A DNA stretch of 64,000 bases from Symsagittifera roscoffensis (Eukaryota; Xenacoelomorpha; Acoela; Convolutidae): NCBI RefSeq assembly GCF_963678635.1, contig NC_087070.1, forward strand, positions 13,426,539-13,490,538, read 5' to 3'. Under the pieces are notes generated by a model. It saw only the letters and a program-made list of their open reading frames with translations, was not told the DNA's origin and ran no database searches. Made by a program: the position numbers and the translations under genes. Shown in pieces: positions 62,601-63,366 of the stretch; position 1 is the stretch's first letter; each line of letters starts with the position of its first letter.

Positions 62601-63366
62601 AATCGCAGGGTGGTCCCAGATGAACCTGAGGCTGAATGAGCCCCCCACTGGGGGCAATGTGACTCTGAACCACACCCCTGAAGTTGGACCCGGCAACTGT
62701 CTGGAGAACTACATGTACTGGAGCTTCTCCTTCGGAGACTGGACAGACCCGGACGACGGCTGCATCAAGGCCTACAAGATCATACGTGAGTCTCTTTTCT
62801 TGGAACCAGACAACTTGTAAAAAAAAATGAAGAAAACTGAATGAGAACATTTGAATCAGACGTTCAAACTGAACTACAAATGAGAACAGAGTTTAAGACG
62901 TGATAAAGTAAAAATAAAGACGTGATAAATTTTTAAAAAAGTAATATAAAACAATATTGTTCAGGGAAAAAACAGCTATTATGTTCAATTAGAGCTTTGA
63001 ATTTTTGTTAGTTTTAGAGTTTTTTGAAATTTTCGGGATACAAGTTCGTGATTTCGGTTTTAGCCATTTGAGGATTTTAATTCGTTTCTATCTAATTATG
63101 AATAATTTCACAAACTTATCATTTATTTATTTATATATACTTCAGAATTGAGTGGACCTGGCATCTACCGAGTGCCCGTGGAAGAAGAACTACTCTCCCT
63201 CTCCCCCTTTTCGGAAGTAGTGCAGACGGCTCTCTACAGTGGCCCCGAGAACCCCTACAGGGAGAAGGTGAAGTTCGGAGACAAGGCCAATGACTGGGCC
63301 ACTCTCTTCTGTGTCCGCATATCCGACTGTTTGGGCGCCTTCACTTTCTACTGTGTTCGAAACAGG
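2459..63366 (+). CDS. Polycystin-1/REJ-like extracellular protein gene, internal part, 27 exons (gene-level span)
   Basis: Gene-level entry; coding blocks are listed separately. Splicing the 27 blocks gives an open frame of about 1,535 residues with matching phase at all 26 junctions. Approximate order: end of a WSC module (residues 1-40), a PKD-like beta domain (about 45-110), a section with the motif GFQYYVKAAG (about 175-243), a cysteine-rich segment (244-319), a canonical PKD domain (about 507-590, motif DIDWGDGS then HTYSSAGEYEV), cysteine-bearing linkers, and REJ-like modules (about 1032-1535). In the polycystin-1 and sea urchin REJ families, WSC, PKD and REJ modules form the large ectodomain that precedes a GPS/GAIN site and membrane segments. 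There is no start codon context, stop or membrane segment here, so both ends are missing. Family assignment is inference from module order and motifs. Other PKD-repeat ectodomain proteins are possible. Confidence 0.8.
2580..2794. other. Start of intron 1 before the satellite
   Basis: Short AT-rich stretch between the exon 1 donor and the first recognisable satellite monomer. It includes the G-rich run GGTGTGGGGAGGGGGGAG at about 2611. No gene seen. Confidence 0.6.
2795..12815. repeat. Satellite array, 92-bp monomer, about 109 units, within an intron
   Basis: The unit is built around CTCGAGCATCTTCA, CTCAGAAGG, AATCTCCTCTGTCTGGTTT, an AATGGAATTT segment, AAGTAAACTGTTGACGCCC and TGTAG. Counting several units by hand gives 92 bp. 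Units on the left (about 2.8-5 kb) are more diverged and carry AAGCGAATCTCC and AACGAACGGAATTTGTAAA. Units on the right are more uniform and carry GGAAGGAAATCTCC and AATAAATGGAATTTATAAA. Blocks of several monomers are duplicated (see findings). The array fills nearly all of the intron between exons 1 and 2. Open frames of 60-92 codons on the minus strand are by-products of the repeat. Confidence 0.95.
12826..12901 (+). CDS. Exon 2: WSC-to-PKD linker
   Basis: Donor TGG|GTACAA at 12902 leaves phase 0, matching exon 3. The frame reads through VTRAVMDYEPPAGFCKSW. The best acceptor is ATGGAACTGAG at 12824-12825, because it enters in phase 2 and makes TA+C (Tyr) with exon 1. The upstream pyrimidine-rich tract TCTCCTCCGCATGGTTT belongs to the last satellite monomer. 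An alternative acceptor CACTCAG at 12790 lies in satellite sequence and enters in phase 0, which would not match the exon 1 donor used here. The exon is short, so this is less certain than its neighbours. Confidence 0.6.
13173..13298 (+). CDS. Exon 3: PKD-like beta domain
   Basis: Acceptor TTTTGATTGTCAG ends at 13172; donor TAT|GTGAGT at 13299. Phase 0 to 0, 42 codons. The peptide has QFDFGTGAG and later YPYPGTFIVTGIADS. That matches the PKD pattern of FGDG followed by H/Y-x-Y-x-x-P/A-G-x-Y/F-x-V-x-x-x-A, with TG in place of DG. The ATG at the exon start is an internal Met, not a start codon. Confidence 0.85.
13592..13793 (+). CDS. Exon 4: ectodomain segment
   Basis: Acceptor TTTTCTGTTCAG; donor AGA|GTGAGT at 13794. 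Phase 0 to 1. Includes VTVVESIRKEGVVASC and a later FRFGLKANCS, so it carries two cysteines. Not assignable to a specific module; it reads like the beta-strand end of a PKD-type fold followed by a new domain. Confidence 0.85.
14068..14510 (+). mobile_element. Non-autonomous hAT-type MITE with 8-bp target-site duplication
   Basis: The left end is CAGGGCCAGATTTAG and the right end, read on the minus strand, is CAGGGGCTGATTTAG: near-matching 15-bp terminal inverted repeats. The element is flanked by the 8-bp duplication GTATAAAT at 14060-14067 and 14511-14518. Eight-base duplications and CAG-starting short inverted repeats are typical of the hAT superfamily. Inside there is only low-complexity and AT-rich sequence, with no transposase frame. 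Confidence 0.8.
14822..15099 (-). mobile_element. Truncated copy of the same hAT-type MITE family, reversed
   Basis: On the minus strand the element starts CAGGGGCGGATCTAGGATTT, then a G-run, then ATTTTCAAA...TTTCGAAAA, the GGTCGA(T/C)CAAATTG segment and CTGAGCACTCCC, in the same order as the intact copy at 14068. The other terminus and any target-site duplication are missing. Confidence 0.7.
15879..16081 (+). CDS. Exon 5: ectodomain segment with GFQYYVKAAG motif
   Basis: Acceptor GTTCACTTTGCAG; donor AAG|GTCAGA at 16082. Phase 1 to 0. The peptide has PYHCQAGSPVLQSVSC, then FDPLYEFSCEGILKGFQYYV and IKFK. Such an FxFxCxGxIxGFQYY stretch resembles a beta-sandwich module. The assignment to a named family is tentative. 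Confidence 0.9.
16082..16468. other. Intron 5
   Basis: AT-rich intron with A-runs near 16340 and no further structure seen. Confidence 0.6.
16469..16696 (+). CDS. Exon 6: cysteine-rich segment
   Basis: Acceptor TGTCTGATTTGCAG; donor ACC|GTTAGT at 16697. Phase 0 to 0, 76 codons. Nine cysteines, including SEHWCFDTMTC, SYRCGMGG and YCQMGGGCTDHTC. The density suggests a small disulfide-bonded module. I do not recognise the exact family. Confidence 0.9.
16971..17156 (+). CDS. Exon 7: ectodomain segment
   Basis: Donor TTA|GTAAGA at 17157; phase 0 to 0. It contains CALDSCGCYGLYYLDLG and VRVYPGYILVLESG. The acceptor CGCTTTCGGAAG has a weak pyrimidine tract, but it is the only AG nearby that keeps phase 0; an AG at 16902 gives the wrong phase. 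The exon start is therefore less sure than its coding content. Confidence 0.8.
17931..17980 (+). repeat. Dispersed repeat fragment, copy 1
   Basis: CTTTATAGAGCTGCTTTTTT followed by CGC(A/T)(A/T)GTGTTTGC is shared with 58300-58348. Its parent element is not identifiable here. Confidence 0.5.
19237..19306. repeat. Hairpin-forming inverted repeat
   Basis: The left arm AAATTACGGGGGCAGACAAG and the right arm CTTGTTTTCCCCGTAATTTT are imperfect reverse complements around CTCAATT/AATTGAG. The loop is about 18 bases. It resembles the terminal part of a small fold-back or MITE-like sequence. Confidence 0.6.
19518..19639 (+). CDS. Exon 8: ectodomain segment
   Basis: Acceptor CTCCTCTCCTTTTAG; donor CC|GTAAGT at 19640. 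Phase 0 to 2. It includes SMGSEASTDTGIKWAFQGFL and a potential N-glycosylation site, NLT. No module assigned. Confidence 0.85.
19640..20208. other. Intron 8
   Basis: Ordinary AT-rich intron; no gene, RNA or clear repeat seen. Confidence 0.5.
20209..20462 (+). CDS. Exon 9: ectodomain segment preceding the PKD domain
   Basis: Acceptor CCTAATTTTATTGTAG; donor GG|GTCAGC at 20463. Phase 2 to 1. It contains VEIWVTADKF, FTFEVFSYEGFSNVLAEGLY and YDLLINLDNPSG. The alternating hydrophobic pattern fits beta-sandwich folds like those between the PKD repeats of polycystin-1. Confidence 0.9.
20763..21044 (+). CDS. Exon 10: canonical PKD domain
   Basis: Acceptor ACTAATTTCCAG (phase 1 in); donor GATG|GTGAGT at 21045 (phase 1 out). 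A second AG, TTACCAG, eight bases downstream gives the wrong frame. The peptide holds the classic PKD core: SLDIDWGDGSS, then SHTYSSAGEYEVCVHAIN, then DTTCWTVVAYNP. This is the strongest domain call in the gene. Confidence 0.95.
21045..21470. other. Intron 10
   Basis: AT-rich intron without identifiable repeats or genes. Confidence 0.5.
21471..21724 (+). CDS. Exon 11: ectodomain segment
   Basis: Acceptor GTGGTCCTTTTCAG; donor AAG|GTAACA at 21725. Phase 1 to 0. Includes VFTVTISQSDLGFFSANFP and LVFTYTYDSPGCIDVGLVIS, which read like a further PKD-type beta domain lacking the WGDG core. The BEL element sits in the intron that follows. Confidence 0.9.
21764..21871. repeat. Left copy of 108-bp direct repeat flanking BEL-1
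   Basis: Runs from ATTTACAAAACTTATCC to GAGACCTATTTGACA. Reads identical by eye to 31191-31298. Two extra bases (AA) lie between it and the LTR edge. Confidence 0.85.
21874..22383 (-). repeat. 3' LTR of BEL-1
   Basis: Near-identical to 30680-31190; one visible difference is TATGCATTT versus TATTCATTT. The terminus next to the left flank reads TCTCGCG where the other LTR has TGTGCGCG, so the sense-strand end CACA is altered in this copy. The stop codon of the gag-pol frame lies a few codons inside this LTR. Confidence 0.9.
22226..22297 (-). other. tRNA-like sequence in the 3' LTR
   Basis: On the minus strand, TAGCCAAGCGTA resembles a pol III A box and GGTTCGAATCC matches the B-box consensus, at roughly tRNA spacing. 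A proper acceptor stem is not evident, so I do not call a functional tRNA. Confidence 0.45.
22365..28976 (-). CDS. BEL/Pao gag-pol polyprotein, intact, 2,203 aa
   Basis: One open frame from Met at 28976 to a stop inside the 3' LTR. Order: coiled-coil-rich N terminus (about 1-230); Q/S/P-rich stretch (about 250-550); DUF1759-type gag core with FDGNPLNWHEWF (about 575); CCHC-like zinc-knuckle region (about 785-860); aspartic protease with CDTGSTHSW (D about 919); reverse transcriptase with FYMDDYLD (YMDD about 1330-1333); RNase H-like domain (FGDSSQDVF about 1512, WTDSTTVLQWL); integrase zinc-binding region ending in CITCRKR; integrase core with acidic residues near D1905 (GVDYFGPF), D1967 (SDNGTNF) and E2016 (GGAWERL); and a DUF5641-type C terminus. 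This is the BEL/Pao protein order. It should supply particle, maturation, cDNA synthesis and integration functions. All motifs checked are intact. The first in-frame Met matches the N terminus of the second element (EKFQKKI versus VKFQKKI), supporting this start. Confidence 0.95.
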   Translation of the reverse strand: MEVKFQKKIKKLFEKRSNLENELYKCHEIILEYIESQSRCSKIDTYIEKCRNYIEQAVEINTELIDMAAKSANPDELIPAQDMWLHKLTQSNDKVLQEAITYKTSFEAVTEPDKIDSSSKVSHHSEKSEKPRSHKTDTRSKLSHRSSRHQQSGSQKSSYTAAPSKTLSEKKRDLMILKKQQDELERQAKVSLRLKEQQNKMKQYVLEQQSNLELEELAEEHRKKLAEIELKGLELEDELSEISENAEESGLTRISPQLTIDEKDRTRHWVESVDHNQPDAVVVPNQEQHVRSTAPEATYPASTNYLVSSSFTGVNNGQAASSDPGLYYSNHIHGQQHNWSNLVRSQVSVNNPVGLQQVMQPVSNNLPQQTFLSTHPGLGNPNTGSVVPVTSENYFAPPPSAEVPSGVTPFVPASTAVNHVSLSHHTAGSVVAGYQAPVAPSQQHMGVPVSSYNFSSDHYNPYSNLWRPAVATPLMSTQQHYVPSTTVFSAVTPIVPTNNFVPYTSGGTVFFAQPENFSQANQPFVPDCHGNSSNYTEPTPGNSPGADVERPLSTRELVNLLMHSRKDHLPEWKLTQFDGNPLNWHEWFGQFTSTVDSAILSDDEKLTYLKTLVVGKAKSAIAEYSYSGVLYKDALATLQRKFGQPHAVVGAHLDKLSNFPPLKMHNSENVIGFSSAISGLVAVFKSLSFNDDLKSVNLLNQAVSKLPPNLKESWSMQTVRRQWHRPTLLDFNEWLKEKAEGHERLKTINSKGKSEEPVKQKVVTKVLAGNTKVSSKDEKSREKTRFPPCSLCKGQHALWNCSVFKEKNATQRAKYVAEQKLCFSCLQGNHTFRKCQKARKCPKQDCESTHNVLLHGAEKVFPPKEADRSPSTQTNTNTTSANNAACVKPCEGTAKGILPVALVDVSSGSENSNALALCDTGSTHSWVSAALVERLKLVGTPVNVTTDGFNSAKVSKTQRVHLKVSAKPNESEFSFSFVAFVKHNMYIGPDVINVSELQVKYPQLASLKTTAYNYKEIEVVIGQDFYHAIRPLEHVFGDELDSPCAVRLPIGWVISGPSPDRSSLNSSSFNCVTDDTSLTDQIKTWYELESYGAFKQVDARSAADKRALSILKTETVHDGERYTVPMLWSDNDVSLPNNYYSSLAQLKSLEKRLDKDPLLREKYTETIREDISKGYVITVNPHDPSSRAEREWYLPHHPVLNPNKPGKVRRVLNGASKFHGTSLNRSLLVGPDLLQNLIFVLLRFRQHKYAVSADIEGMFLQVGVLARDQPSLRFLWREDPTSSVVVHQYTRHIFGARDSPTCANFALQKTASDNQAEYPEAASAVVQKFYMDDYLDSFENTADALSLSKDLVAMLKLGGFNLTKFVSNVPEVTTALNPDNHESNPSVKDICKSPDQSSHVLGLRWDHVKDTLVVSRGVDRPLDKAITQRTVLSFVSSVFDPLGLVAPYTVKARLLLKDIWRISGQKWDDDLPEEIRQQFLDWHSGLPLLGTLTIPRSYFTEPFDRCELHTFGDSSQDVFCAVSFLRARLAKSQKTELAFVFGKARVAPMKMLSIPKLELQAALLATRLKEEILKALTFKVSNVFMWTDSTTVLQWLNSCNKLPVFVGNRTGEILESTTIDQWNHVLSGDNPADTGTRGISSEALKDSSWVRGPSILRTCDWPFKPNTDVIKKIQLKGPLCDIDTCLETASTFVVDASSEKAPSIRLFKNWDKFSSIVKYKRVLAFMLRVLPSHKHFRTKTLEITDPSELDIAEQKLIYLAQSESFPAEVKILQSDKLITKKSRIAKYSPFIGPAGILRSTGRISRLVDTDFDSKHPIILDGRHRVAHMLIRHMHFQHAHQGLNYMRAVVQLKYIVLKLRWLLGNIENTCITCRKRKAKTVVPIMSDLPIERLGYKQPPFSNTGVDYFGPFQVPIRRSTEKRWGFLFTCLTTRAVHIELVPSLDTSSCVMGVERFIARRGTPKTILSDNGTNFVGAQKELLSCVQNWNKVAPAVFVHKGVKWKFNPPSAPHHGGAWERLVRSVKRVLYDILGSRRLTEEVLGTTLCLVEQLLNARPITPVSSDPHDLEALTPNHFILGHSAASFPSLSFEDNFNHKKRYARAQSYANAVWSRWLREYVPSLNKRAKWHNDLDVTLKTGDLVWVVEPDSPRGHYPLARIAKLHYGKDGCARSADIKTVTSELTRPTVKLAPVLPCLGVEDVAAQI
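22384..22395 (-). promoter_or_regulatory. Polypurine tract next to the 3' LTR
   Basis: Sense-strand AGGGGTGGAGGA abuts the LTR start TGTTGCAG. A purine tract here normally primes plus-strand DNA synthesis. It also lies within the last codons of the gag-pol frame. Confidence 0.75.
29218..29340 (-). repeat. BEL-1 leader direct duplication, copy 1
   Basis: Starts ACCAATGGGGTGGGGAAATT and ends CCACTTAACATTA; repeated almost exactly at 29397-29519. A diverged single copy occurs in the second BEL element at about 45693-45810, so the doubling is specific to this copy or lineage. Confidence 0.85.
29397..29519 (-). repeat. BEL-1 leader direct duplication, copy 2
   Basis: Near-identical to 29218-29340; the intervening 56 bases are unique. 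Confidence 0.85.
30029..30560 (-). repeat. Minisatellite in the BEL-1 leader (18-bp units and 108-bp higher-order units)
   Basis: GGCCAAACGCCCACTTTC repeats with an 18-bp period at about 30030-30230. It is followed by three 108-bp units beginning ACTGATCAC at 30234, 30342 and 30450, each built from diverged AACACTCGGCCAAA-like pieces. 108 equals six times 18. Long open frames on both strands arise from periods divisible by three. Confidence 0.85.
30659..30676 (-). promoter_or_regulatory. Primer-binding site of BEL-1
   Basis: The sense strand reads TGGCGCCCCACAAGGGAC three bases after the LTR end. TGGCGCC is a common tRNA-primer complement, and the site resembles tRNA-Lys-type primer sites (which share TGGCGCCC and AGGGAC). 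The exact tRNA is not determined. Confidence 0.75.
30680..31190 (-). repeat. 5' LTR of BEL-1
   Basis: 511 bp with sense-strand ends TGTTGCAGCG and CGCGCACA. It should carry the element promoter; I cannot place U3/R/U5 borders from sequence alone. Confidence 0.9.
31033..31101 (-). other. tRNA-like sequence in the 5' LTR
   Basis: Same A-box-like and B-box sequence as in the other LTR, at the equivalent position and in the sense orientation of the element. Confidence 0.45.
31191..31298. repeat. Right copy of 108-bp direct repeat flanking BEL-1
   Basis: Begins directly after the LTR end GCAACA and ends ATTTGACA; identical by eye to 21764-21871. Confidence 0.85.
31532..31724 (+). CDS. Exon 12: ectodomain segment
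   Basis: Acceptor TTGCTTCTTTGTCCAG; donor TCGA|GTACGT at 31725. Phase 0 to 1. Includes VCVYERMEVATISKLVQIHR and YACDYDSDNNCAFYLN. The frame continues from exon 11, so the BEL insertion has not changed the splice phase. Confidence 0.9.
31953..31956 (-). terminator. Pol III T-run terminator of tRNA-Leu
   Basis: AAAA on the + strand, i.e. TTTT five bases past the tRNA 3' end on the transcribed sense. Confidence 0.7.
31962..32044 (-). tRNA. tRNA-Leu (anticodon UAA)
   Basis: An 83-base cloverleaf on the minus strand. The acceptor 5' GCTACTA pairs with 3' TGGTAGC, discriminator A. The D-arm region is GGCCGAGTGGTTAAGGC, with a good A box. The anticodon stem-loop is TTGGA-CTTAAGT-TCCAA with anticodon TAA. 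There is a long class II variable arm as expected for Leu, and a T-arm CTGGGTTCGAACCCCAG containing the B box. No intron. CCA is not encoded. A TTTT pol III terminator follows at 31953-31956. It is antisense in an intron of the host gene. Confidence 0.95.
33018..33841 (+). repeat. Tandem duplication, copy A
   Basis: Starts TTTTTATTCTTTTGAATTGT and runs to GGTCACTCATAATCAAGAAT. Copy B repeats it about 980 bases downstream with scattered differences. Inside, a subrepeat of about 140 bases (TTGACTAAAATGTTG ... ATTATAATCCATTATAATC) occurs twice. Confidence 0.8.
33729..33994. repeat. Large imperfect inverted repeat (fold-back)
   Basis: The left arm 33729-33841 (CGCGAAAACCATTTACC to ATAATCAAGAATT) is matched in reverse complement by 33881-33994 (AATTCTTGATTATGA to GGTAAATGGTTTCCGCGA). 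The 39-base centre holds a smaller inverted repeat with CCGGGAACG. In its SNP-like differences the right arm matches the end of copy B. Confidence 0.75.
33998..34822 (+). repeat. Tandem duplication, copy B
   Basis: Near-copy of 33018-33841, beginning directly after the inverted arm and ending in GGTCAGTCATAATCAAGAAT. Confidence 0.8.
35097..35335. repeat. Tract of TAATCGATTA palindromes
   Basis: Dense ATTATAATCGATTATAATCG motifs. Similar tracts occur at about 33115-33470, 34080-34450, 53580-53780, 54900-55590 and 56040-56240. Confidence 0.6.
36740..38760. other. Compositionally distinct block without recognisable gene
   Basis: The + strand is pyrimidine-rich with few A-runs and frequent CC/GG dinucleotides, unlike the intron around it. 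It ends with a run of about 16 G at 38719. No long frame, LTR or terminal repeat is visible. It includes the palindrome ACTTTTCCCGGGAAAAGT near 38128. It may be an old transposon remnant. Confidence 0.4.
39258..39411 (+). pseudogene. Possible 3'-terminal coding fragment of an unidentified gene or transposon
   Basis: A frame reading YMEDLLQKYKKIEKLS, then FFDVDVKLANLKNIG and stop has protein-like composition. It is closed upstream by stops, so it is a fragment or an isolated exon end. The left flank repeat of BEL-2 starts inside it, and the right flank repeats its last residues (DDMKLADLKNIR and stop). Function unknown. Confidence 0.3.
39372..39606. repeat. Left copy of 235-240-bp direct repeat flanking BEL-2
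   Basis: Runs from ACGTTGATGTGAAACTAGC to GATGACAAATGCAG; matched with scattered substitutions and small indels by 47590-47829. BEL-2 pol sequence begins directly after it. Confidence 0.8.
39607..44948 (-). pseudogene. BEL/Pao gag-pol pseudogene, 3' truncated
   Basis: Similar to the BEL-1 polyprotein in several frames. Pieces seen: N terminus (DEKFQKKICKLFETR) at about 44939; gag core KDALATLQRKFGQPHA at about 43085; protease site reading CDSATNHSW where BEL-1 has CDTGSTHSW (about 42260); reverse transcriptase box reading YMSDY instead of YMDDY (about 41170), so a catalytic Asp is lost; RNase H-like FGDSLQDVF (about 40760) and WTDSTTVLQWL (about 40530); integrase zinc-binding region with one expected Cys changed (FVPCRKR versus CITCRKR). 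Similarity ends after GYQQPPS at 39607, just before the first catalytic Asp of integrase. Several frameshifts and stops, and a shortened reverse transcriptase region, show it is dead. Confidence 0.9.
45693..45815 (-). repeat. BEL-2 leader segment, single copy of the unit duplicated in BEL-1
   Basis: ACCAATGGGTTTGGAAAATT ... CCACTTAACATTACTG matches 29218-29340 with many substitutions. A partly similar stretch (AGGTTGGTGTCGTCTCACAG) recurs at about 45990. Confidence 0.65.
46327..46965 (-). repeat. Minisatellite in the BEL-2 leader, 21-bp period, about 30 units
   Basis: Unit near CAGACGCTCTGCAATCCGCAA. It occupies the same place (between primer site and gag) as the unrelated 18-bp minisatellite of BEL-1. 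The 21-bp period keeps heptad-repeat open frames on both strands (SAIRNRR on one, CCGLQRV on the other), which I do not regard as genes. Confidence 0.9.
47094..47110 (-). promoter_or_regulatory. Degenerate primer-binding site of BEL-2
   Basis: + strand GTCCTTTGCGGGCGCTA, directly inside the LTR, aligns with GTCCCTTGTGGGGCGCCA of BEL-1. Confidence 0.55.
47116..47589 (-). repeat. 5' LTR of BEL-2
   Basis: Aligns with the BEL-1 LTR at both ends (TGCGCGCTCAATCTCCGTAA and TTTGCGCTAAAACA on the + strand) and in the TGAGACAAATTGCTCTTTTT segment. Diverged elsewhere and shorter, about 474 bp. Confidence 0.8.
47449..47512 (-). other. tRNA-like sequence in the BEL-2 LTR
   Basis: The minus strand reads TTGCTCATGTAGCTAAGAGA ... 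GCGGGTTCGAGTCCCCC: a D-arm-like segment, then a B box with a near-complete T stem. It lies at the equivalent place to the BEL-1 tRNA-like segment but differs in sequence. Acceptor pairing is poor. Confidence 0.5.
47590..47829. repeat. Right copy of 235-240-bp direct repeat flanking BEL-2
   Basis: ACGATGATATGAAACTAGC to GATAACAAATGCAG; begins directly after the LTR end AAAACA. Confidence 0.8.
47830..49000. other. Unidentified frame-broken segment right of BEL-2
   Basis: Two overlapping minus-strand frames (48457-48717 and 48630-48929) and shorter pieces look like one reading frame broken by shifts (for example AFEENCISGMARNAAC and GVDRHGIQWRYLG). This could be a decayed transposase or another old gene. 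I could not recognise the family. Confidence 0.25.
49034..49115 (+). other. Degenerate tRNA-like sequence
   Basis: GTTGGTTCGATTCTTCTC has a B-box-like core, and GAGAAG upstream can pair with CTTCTC downstream. The cloverleaf is otherwise poor, so this is a tRNA pseudogene or SINE head at most. Confidence 0.2.
49965..50068 (+). CDS. Exon 13: ectodomain segment
   Basis: Acceptor CTTTTGATGGTTTGCAG; donor GCC|GTACAC at 50069. Phase 1 to 0. Reads VVNQTFTWNWADESE with an N-glycosylation sequon (NQT). Joined to exon 12 across the 18-kb intron, the split codon A+CT gives Thr. Confidence 0.85.
50340..50418 (+). CDS. Exon 14: ectodomain segment
   Basis: Acceptor TCGTCTGTTTCAG; donor GATG|GTGAGA at 50419. 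Phase 0 to 1. Reads SFGVANYRSLEGATVTIST: short beta-strand-like sequence, no module assigned. Confidence 0.85.
50419..50732. other. Intron 14 with duplicated AT-microsatellite module
   Basis: Holds two copies of a module of about 100 bp (AAATCAAACTCTAAAGAGGA ... CAAGTAGAAATATAT) starting near 50459 and 50562, each followed by an (AT)n tract. Confidence 0.8.
50459..50640. repeat. (AT)n microsatellite and duplicated leader module
   Basis: AATCAAACTCTAAAGAGGAA and CAGCGCCCAAGTAGAAATAT occur twice in the same order, each followed by a TATATATA tract interrupted by TATAAATA. Confidence 0.9.
50733..50873 (+). CDS. Exon 15: ectodomain segment
   Basis: Acceptor TTCTGCTGGCTGTTTAG; donor ATCG|GTGAGT at 50874. 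Phase 1 to 1. Reads AMVVPIVGSDGNPFRIALPP and PGFVWKEGATAEVIFRL. Confidence 0.9.
50979..51073 (+). CDS. Exon 16: cysteine-bearing segment
   Basis: Acceptor TGTTTTTTATGCAG; donor GAG|GTAATC at 51074. Phase 1 to 0. Reads WKTCCLTFCEGCTTTLGFVQ, with four cysteines in ten residues. Confidence 0.88.
51074..51404. other. Intron 16
   Basis: Short AT-rich intron, no further structure seen. Confidence 0.5.
51405..51502 (+). CDS. Exon 17: ectodomain segment
   Basis: Acceptor GATGTCTGGTTCTAG; donor GC|GTTAGT at 51503. Phase 0 to 2. Reads SADDVVRRGWLQNGYHRCSN with the sequon NQS just after. Confidence 0.82.
51503..52232. other. Intron 17
   Basis: AT-rich intron with a short (TTA)n run near 52125; nothing else recognised. 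Confidence 0.5.
52233..52434 (+). CDS. Exon 18: ectodomain segment with DWDGWEGE
   Basis: Acceptor AATGTTATAACAG (weak pyrimidine tract); donor TCG|GTGAGT at 52435. Phase 2 to 0. Reads YLDMYPRQDSILGIDWDGWE and later SYSIHYFCWNPIGS. Possibly a degenerate PKD or an early REJ segment. Confidence 0.88.
52565..52690 (+). CDS. Exon 19: ectodomain segment, REJ region begins
   Basis: Acceptor TTTATGTGTCTGCAG; donor TTC|GTAAGT at 52691. Phase 0 to 0. Reads VSAVYEFARKEPITCSFPSI. Confidence 0.9.
52800..53065 (+). mobile_element. Degenerate hAT-MITE-family fragment
   Basis: Shares the GGGCGCCAAAAAAACTT, TGGTCAAAA, GGGTCT...ATAAGTGCTTTGAGAG and AAAATCAATTTG...GAAAATC order with the 14.8-kb copy. Ends are not definable. 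Confidence 0.5.
53874..54384 (+). mobile_element. hAT-MITE-family copy, partly degenerate
   Basis: Starts AGGGGCGGATCTAGGATTTT then CTCGAGGGGGGCG, as in the reversed 14.8-kb copy, and has TGCCTGAGGGGGAAGGGGGA near its far end as in the 14.07-kb copy. The interior contains an extra inverted repeat around TGCTTCCAAGGCAG. No clear target-site duplication. Confidence 0.6.
54500..54770. repeat. C-rich then G-rich low-complexity region
   Basis: CCCCTACACCCCACCCC-type sequence (54500-54560) is followed by GGGGTGGGGAGGTGTGTG-type sequence (54590-54740). The halves are roughly complementary and contain many G-runs of three or more. Confidence 0.75.
54900..55590. repeat. Tract of ATTATAATCGATTATAAT palindromes
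   Basis: Repeated near-palindromic 12- to 20-mers made of TTATAAT, CGATTA and TGGATT, in both orientations and without a fixed period. Confidence 0.6.
56420..56681 (+). CDS. Exon 20: REJ-like module
   Basis: Acceptor TTTCGTTTGTTCAG; donor ATAC|GTGAGT at 56682. Phase 0 to 1, 87 codons. Reads LTGNVILNCDETRSNDKWWT, then LVIHPKGLYYGVHKCTLYVK. The L-x-I-x-P-x-x-L-x-Y-G-x-x-x-x-L-x-V pattern is typical of REJ modules in polycystin-1. Confidence 0.92.
56682..57352. other. Intron 20, with CAGATCTG palindromes
   Basis: AT-rich. Perfect palindrome ATTTCAGATCTGAAAT and variants cluster at 56982-57105. Confidence 0.7.
56982..57105. repeat. Clustered AGATCTGAAAT palindromes
   Basis: TTTCAGATCTGAAAT followed by TAGATCTGAAA occurs twice, with another TTTCAGATCTG at about 57091; the halves form an inverted repeat around 57020-57050. 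Confidence 0.7.
57353..57471 (+). CDS. Exon 21: REJ-like module, continued
   Basis: Acceptor TTTGTTTTCTGCAG; donor GGG|GTGAGT at 57472. Phase 1 to 0. Reads SSISTVDLGYTQTLRLDPNK then SVDLDIDVG, in line with the LxLDxSxSxDPD-like segment of REJ modules. Confidence 0.9.
57754..57964 (+). CDS. Exon 22: REJ-like module with Gly-rich insert
   Basis: Acceptor GTTTGCTCGTAG; donor AGCG|GTAAAA at 57965. Phase 0 to 1. Begins EFVDFKWYSRCGAESYP, matching the F-x-W-x-C step after the previous exon. A low-complexity insert follows (YPPPLPTGKNAGSAGGAEGL). Confidence 0.9.
57965..60780. other. Intron 22, 2.8 kb, AT-rich
   Basis: Long A/T runs. Contains the second copy of the dispersed repeat (58300-58348), a loosely duplicated segment (around 58730-58930 versus 59000-59170, sharing GGGAAT(A/G)AAAAACTTCAAAAA), and an ACAGATT/TCTACAG-rich stretch (59570-60300). 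No gene seen. Confidence 0.6.
58300..58348 (+). repeat. Dispersed repeat fragment, copy 2
   Basis: CTTTATAGAGCTGCTTTTTT then CGCTTGTGTTTGC; matches 17931-17980. Confidence 0.5.
60781..60898 (+). CDS. Exon 23: REJ-region segment, GC donor
   Basis: Acceptor GTTGTGTATGTAG; the donor is AG|GCTAGT at 60899, a GC donor. Phase 1 to 2. Reads MTCELMAVFRKTQDPFDRTA and ends PTVEI plus a split Arg. No in-phase GT donor is available before the in-frame stop TAG at 60908-60910. The GC site restores the frame into exon 24. Confidence 0.87.
60899..61219. other. Intron 23, GC-AG type
   Basis: Starts GCTAGT and ends TACTTGTACAG. Short AT-rich intron with no other content seen. Confidence 0.75.
61220..61491 (+). 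CDS. Exon 24: REJ-like module
   Basis: Acceptor TTTCTACTTGTACAG; donor CTGC|GTAAGT at 61492. Phase 2 to 1, about 90 codons. Reads CTLGTNCDQVSFEWFLGCVK, with FEWFLGC corresponding to the F-x-W-x-x-x-C step of REJ modules. Confidence 0.92.
61776..61907 (+). CDS. Exon 25: REJ-region segment, GC donor
   Basis: Acceptor GGGATGTTTCAG; the donor is TGTG|GCAAGT at 61908, matching the GCAAGT consensus of GC-AG introns. Phase 1 to 1. Reads VGVPMGLLRYQVGNKSLDCV. A GT lies at 61911, but using it would put exon 26 out of frame. Confidence 0.88.
61908..62608. other. Intron 25, GC-AG type
   Basis: Begins GCAAGT and ends TTGTAATCGCAG; AT-rich, no gene seen. Confidence 0.7.
62609..62785 (+). CDS. Exon 26: REJ module core
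   Basis: Acceptor GTTTGGTTGTAATCGCAG; donor ATAC|GTGAGT at 62786. Phase 1 to 1. Reads LRLNEPPTGGNVTLNHTPEV, then FSFGDWTDPDDGCIKAYKI. The N-x-P-P-x-G-G ... G-x-x-F/W-x-D-x-D pattern is the most recognisable REJ signature here. Confidence 0.93.
62786..63145. other. Intron 26
   Basis: AT-rich intron. ACGTGATAAA occurs twice near 62900, otherwise nothing seen. Confidence 0.5.
63146..63366 (+). CDS. Exon 27: REJ-region segment, last exon in the window
   Basis: Acceptor TTTATATATACTTCAG; donor AGG|GTGAGA at 63367. Phase 1 to 0. Reads LSGPGIYRVPVEEELLSLSP, then WATLFCVRISDCLGAFTFYC. The gene continues beyond 64000. Confidence 0.92.
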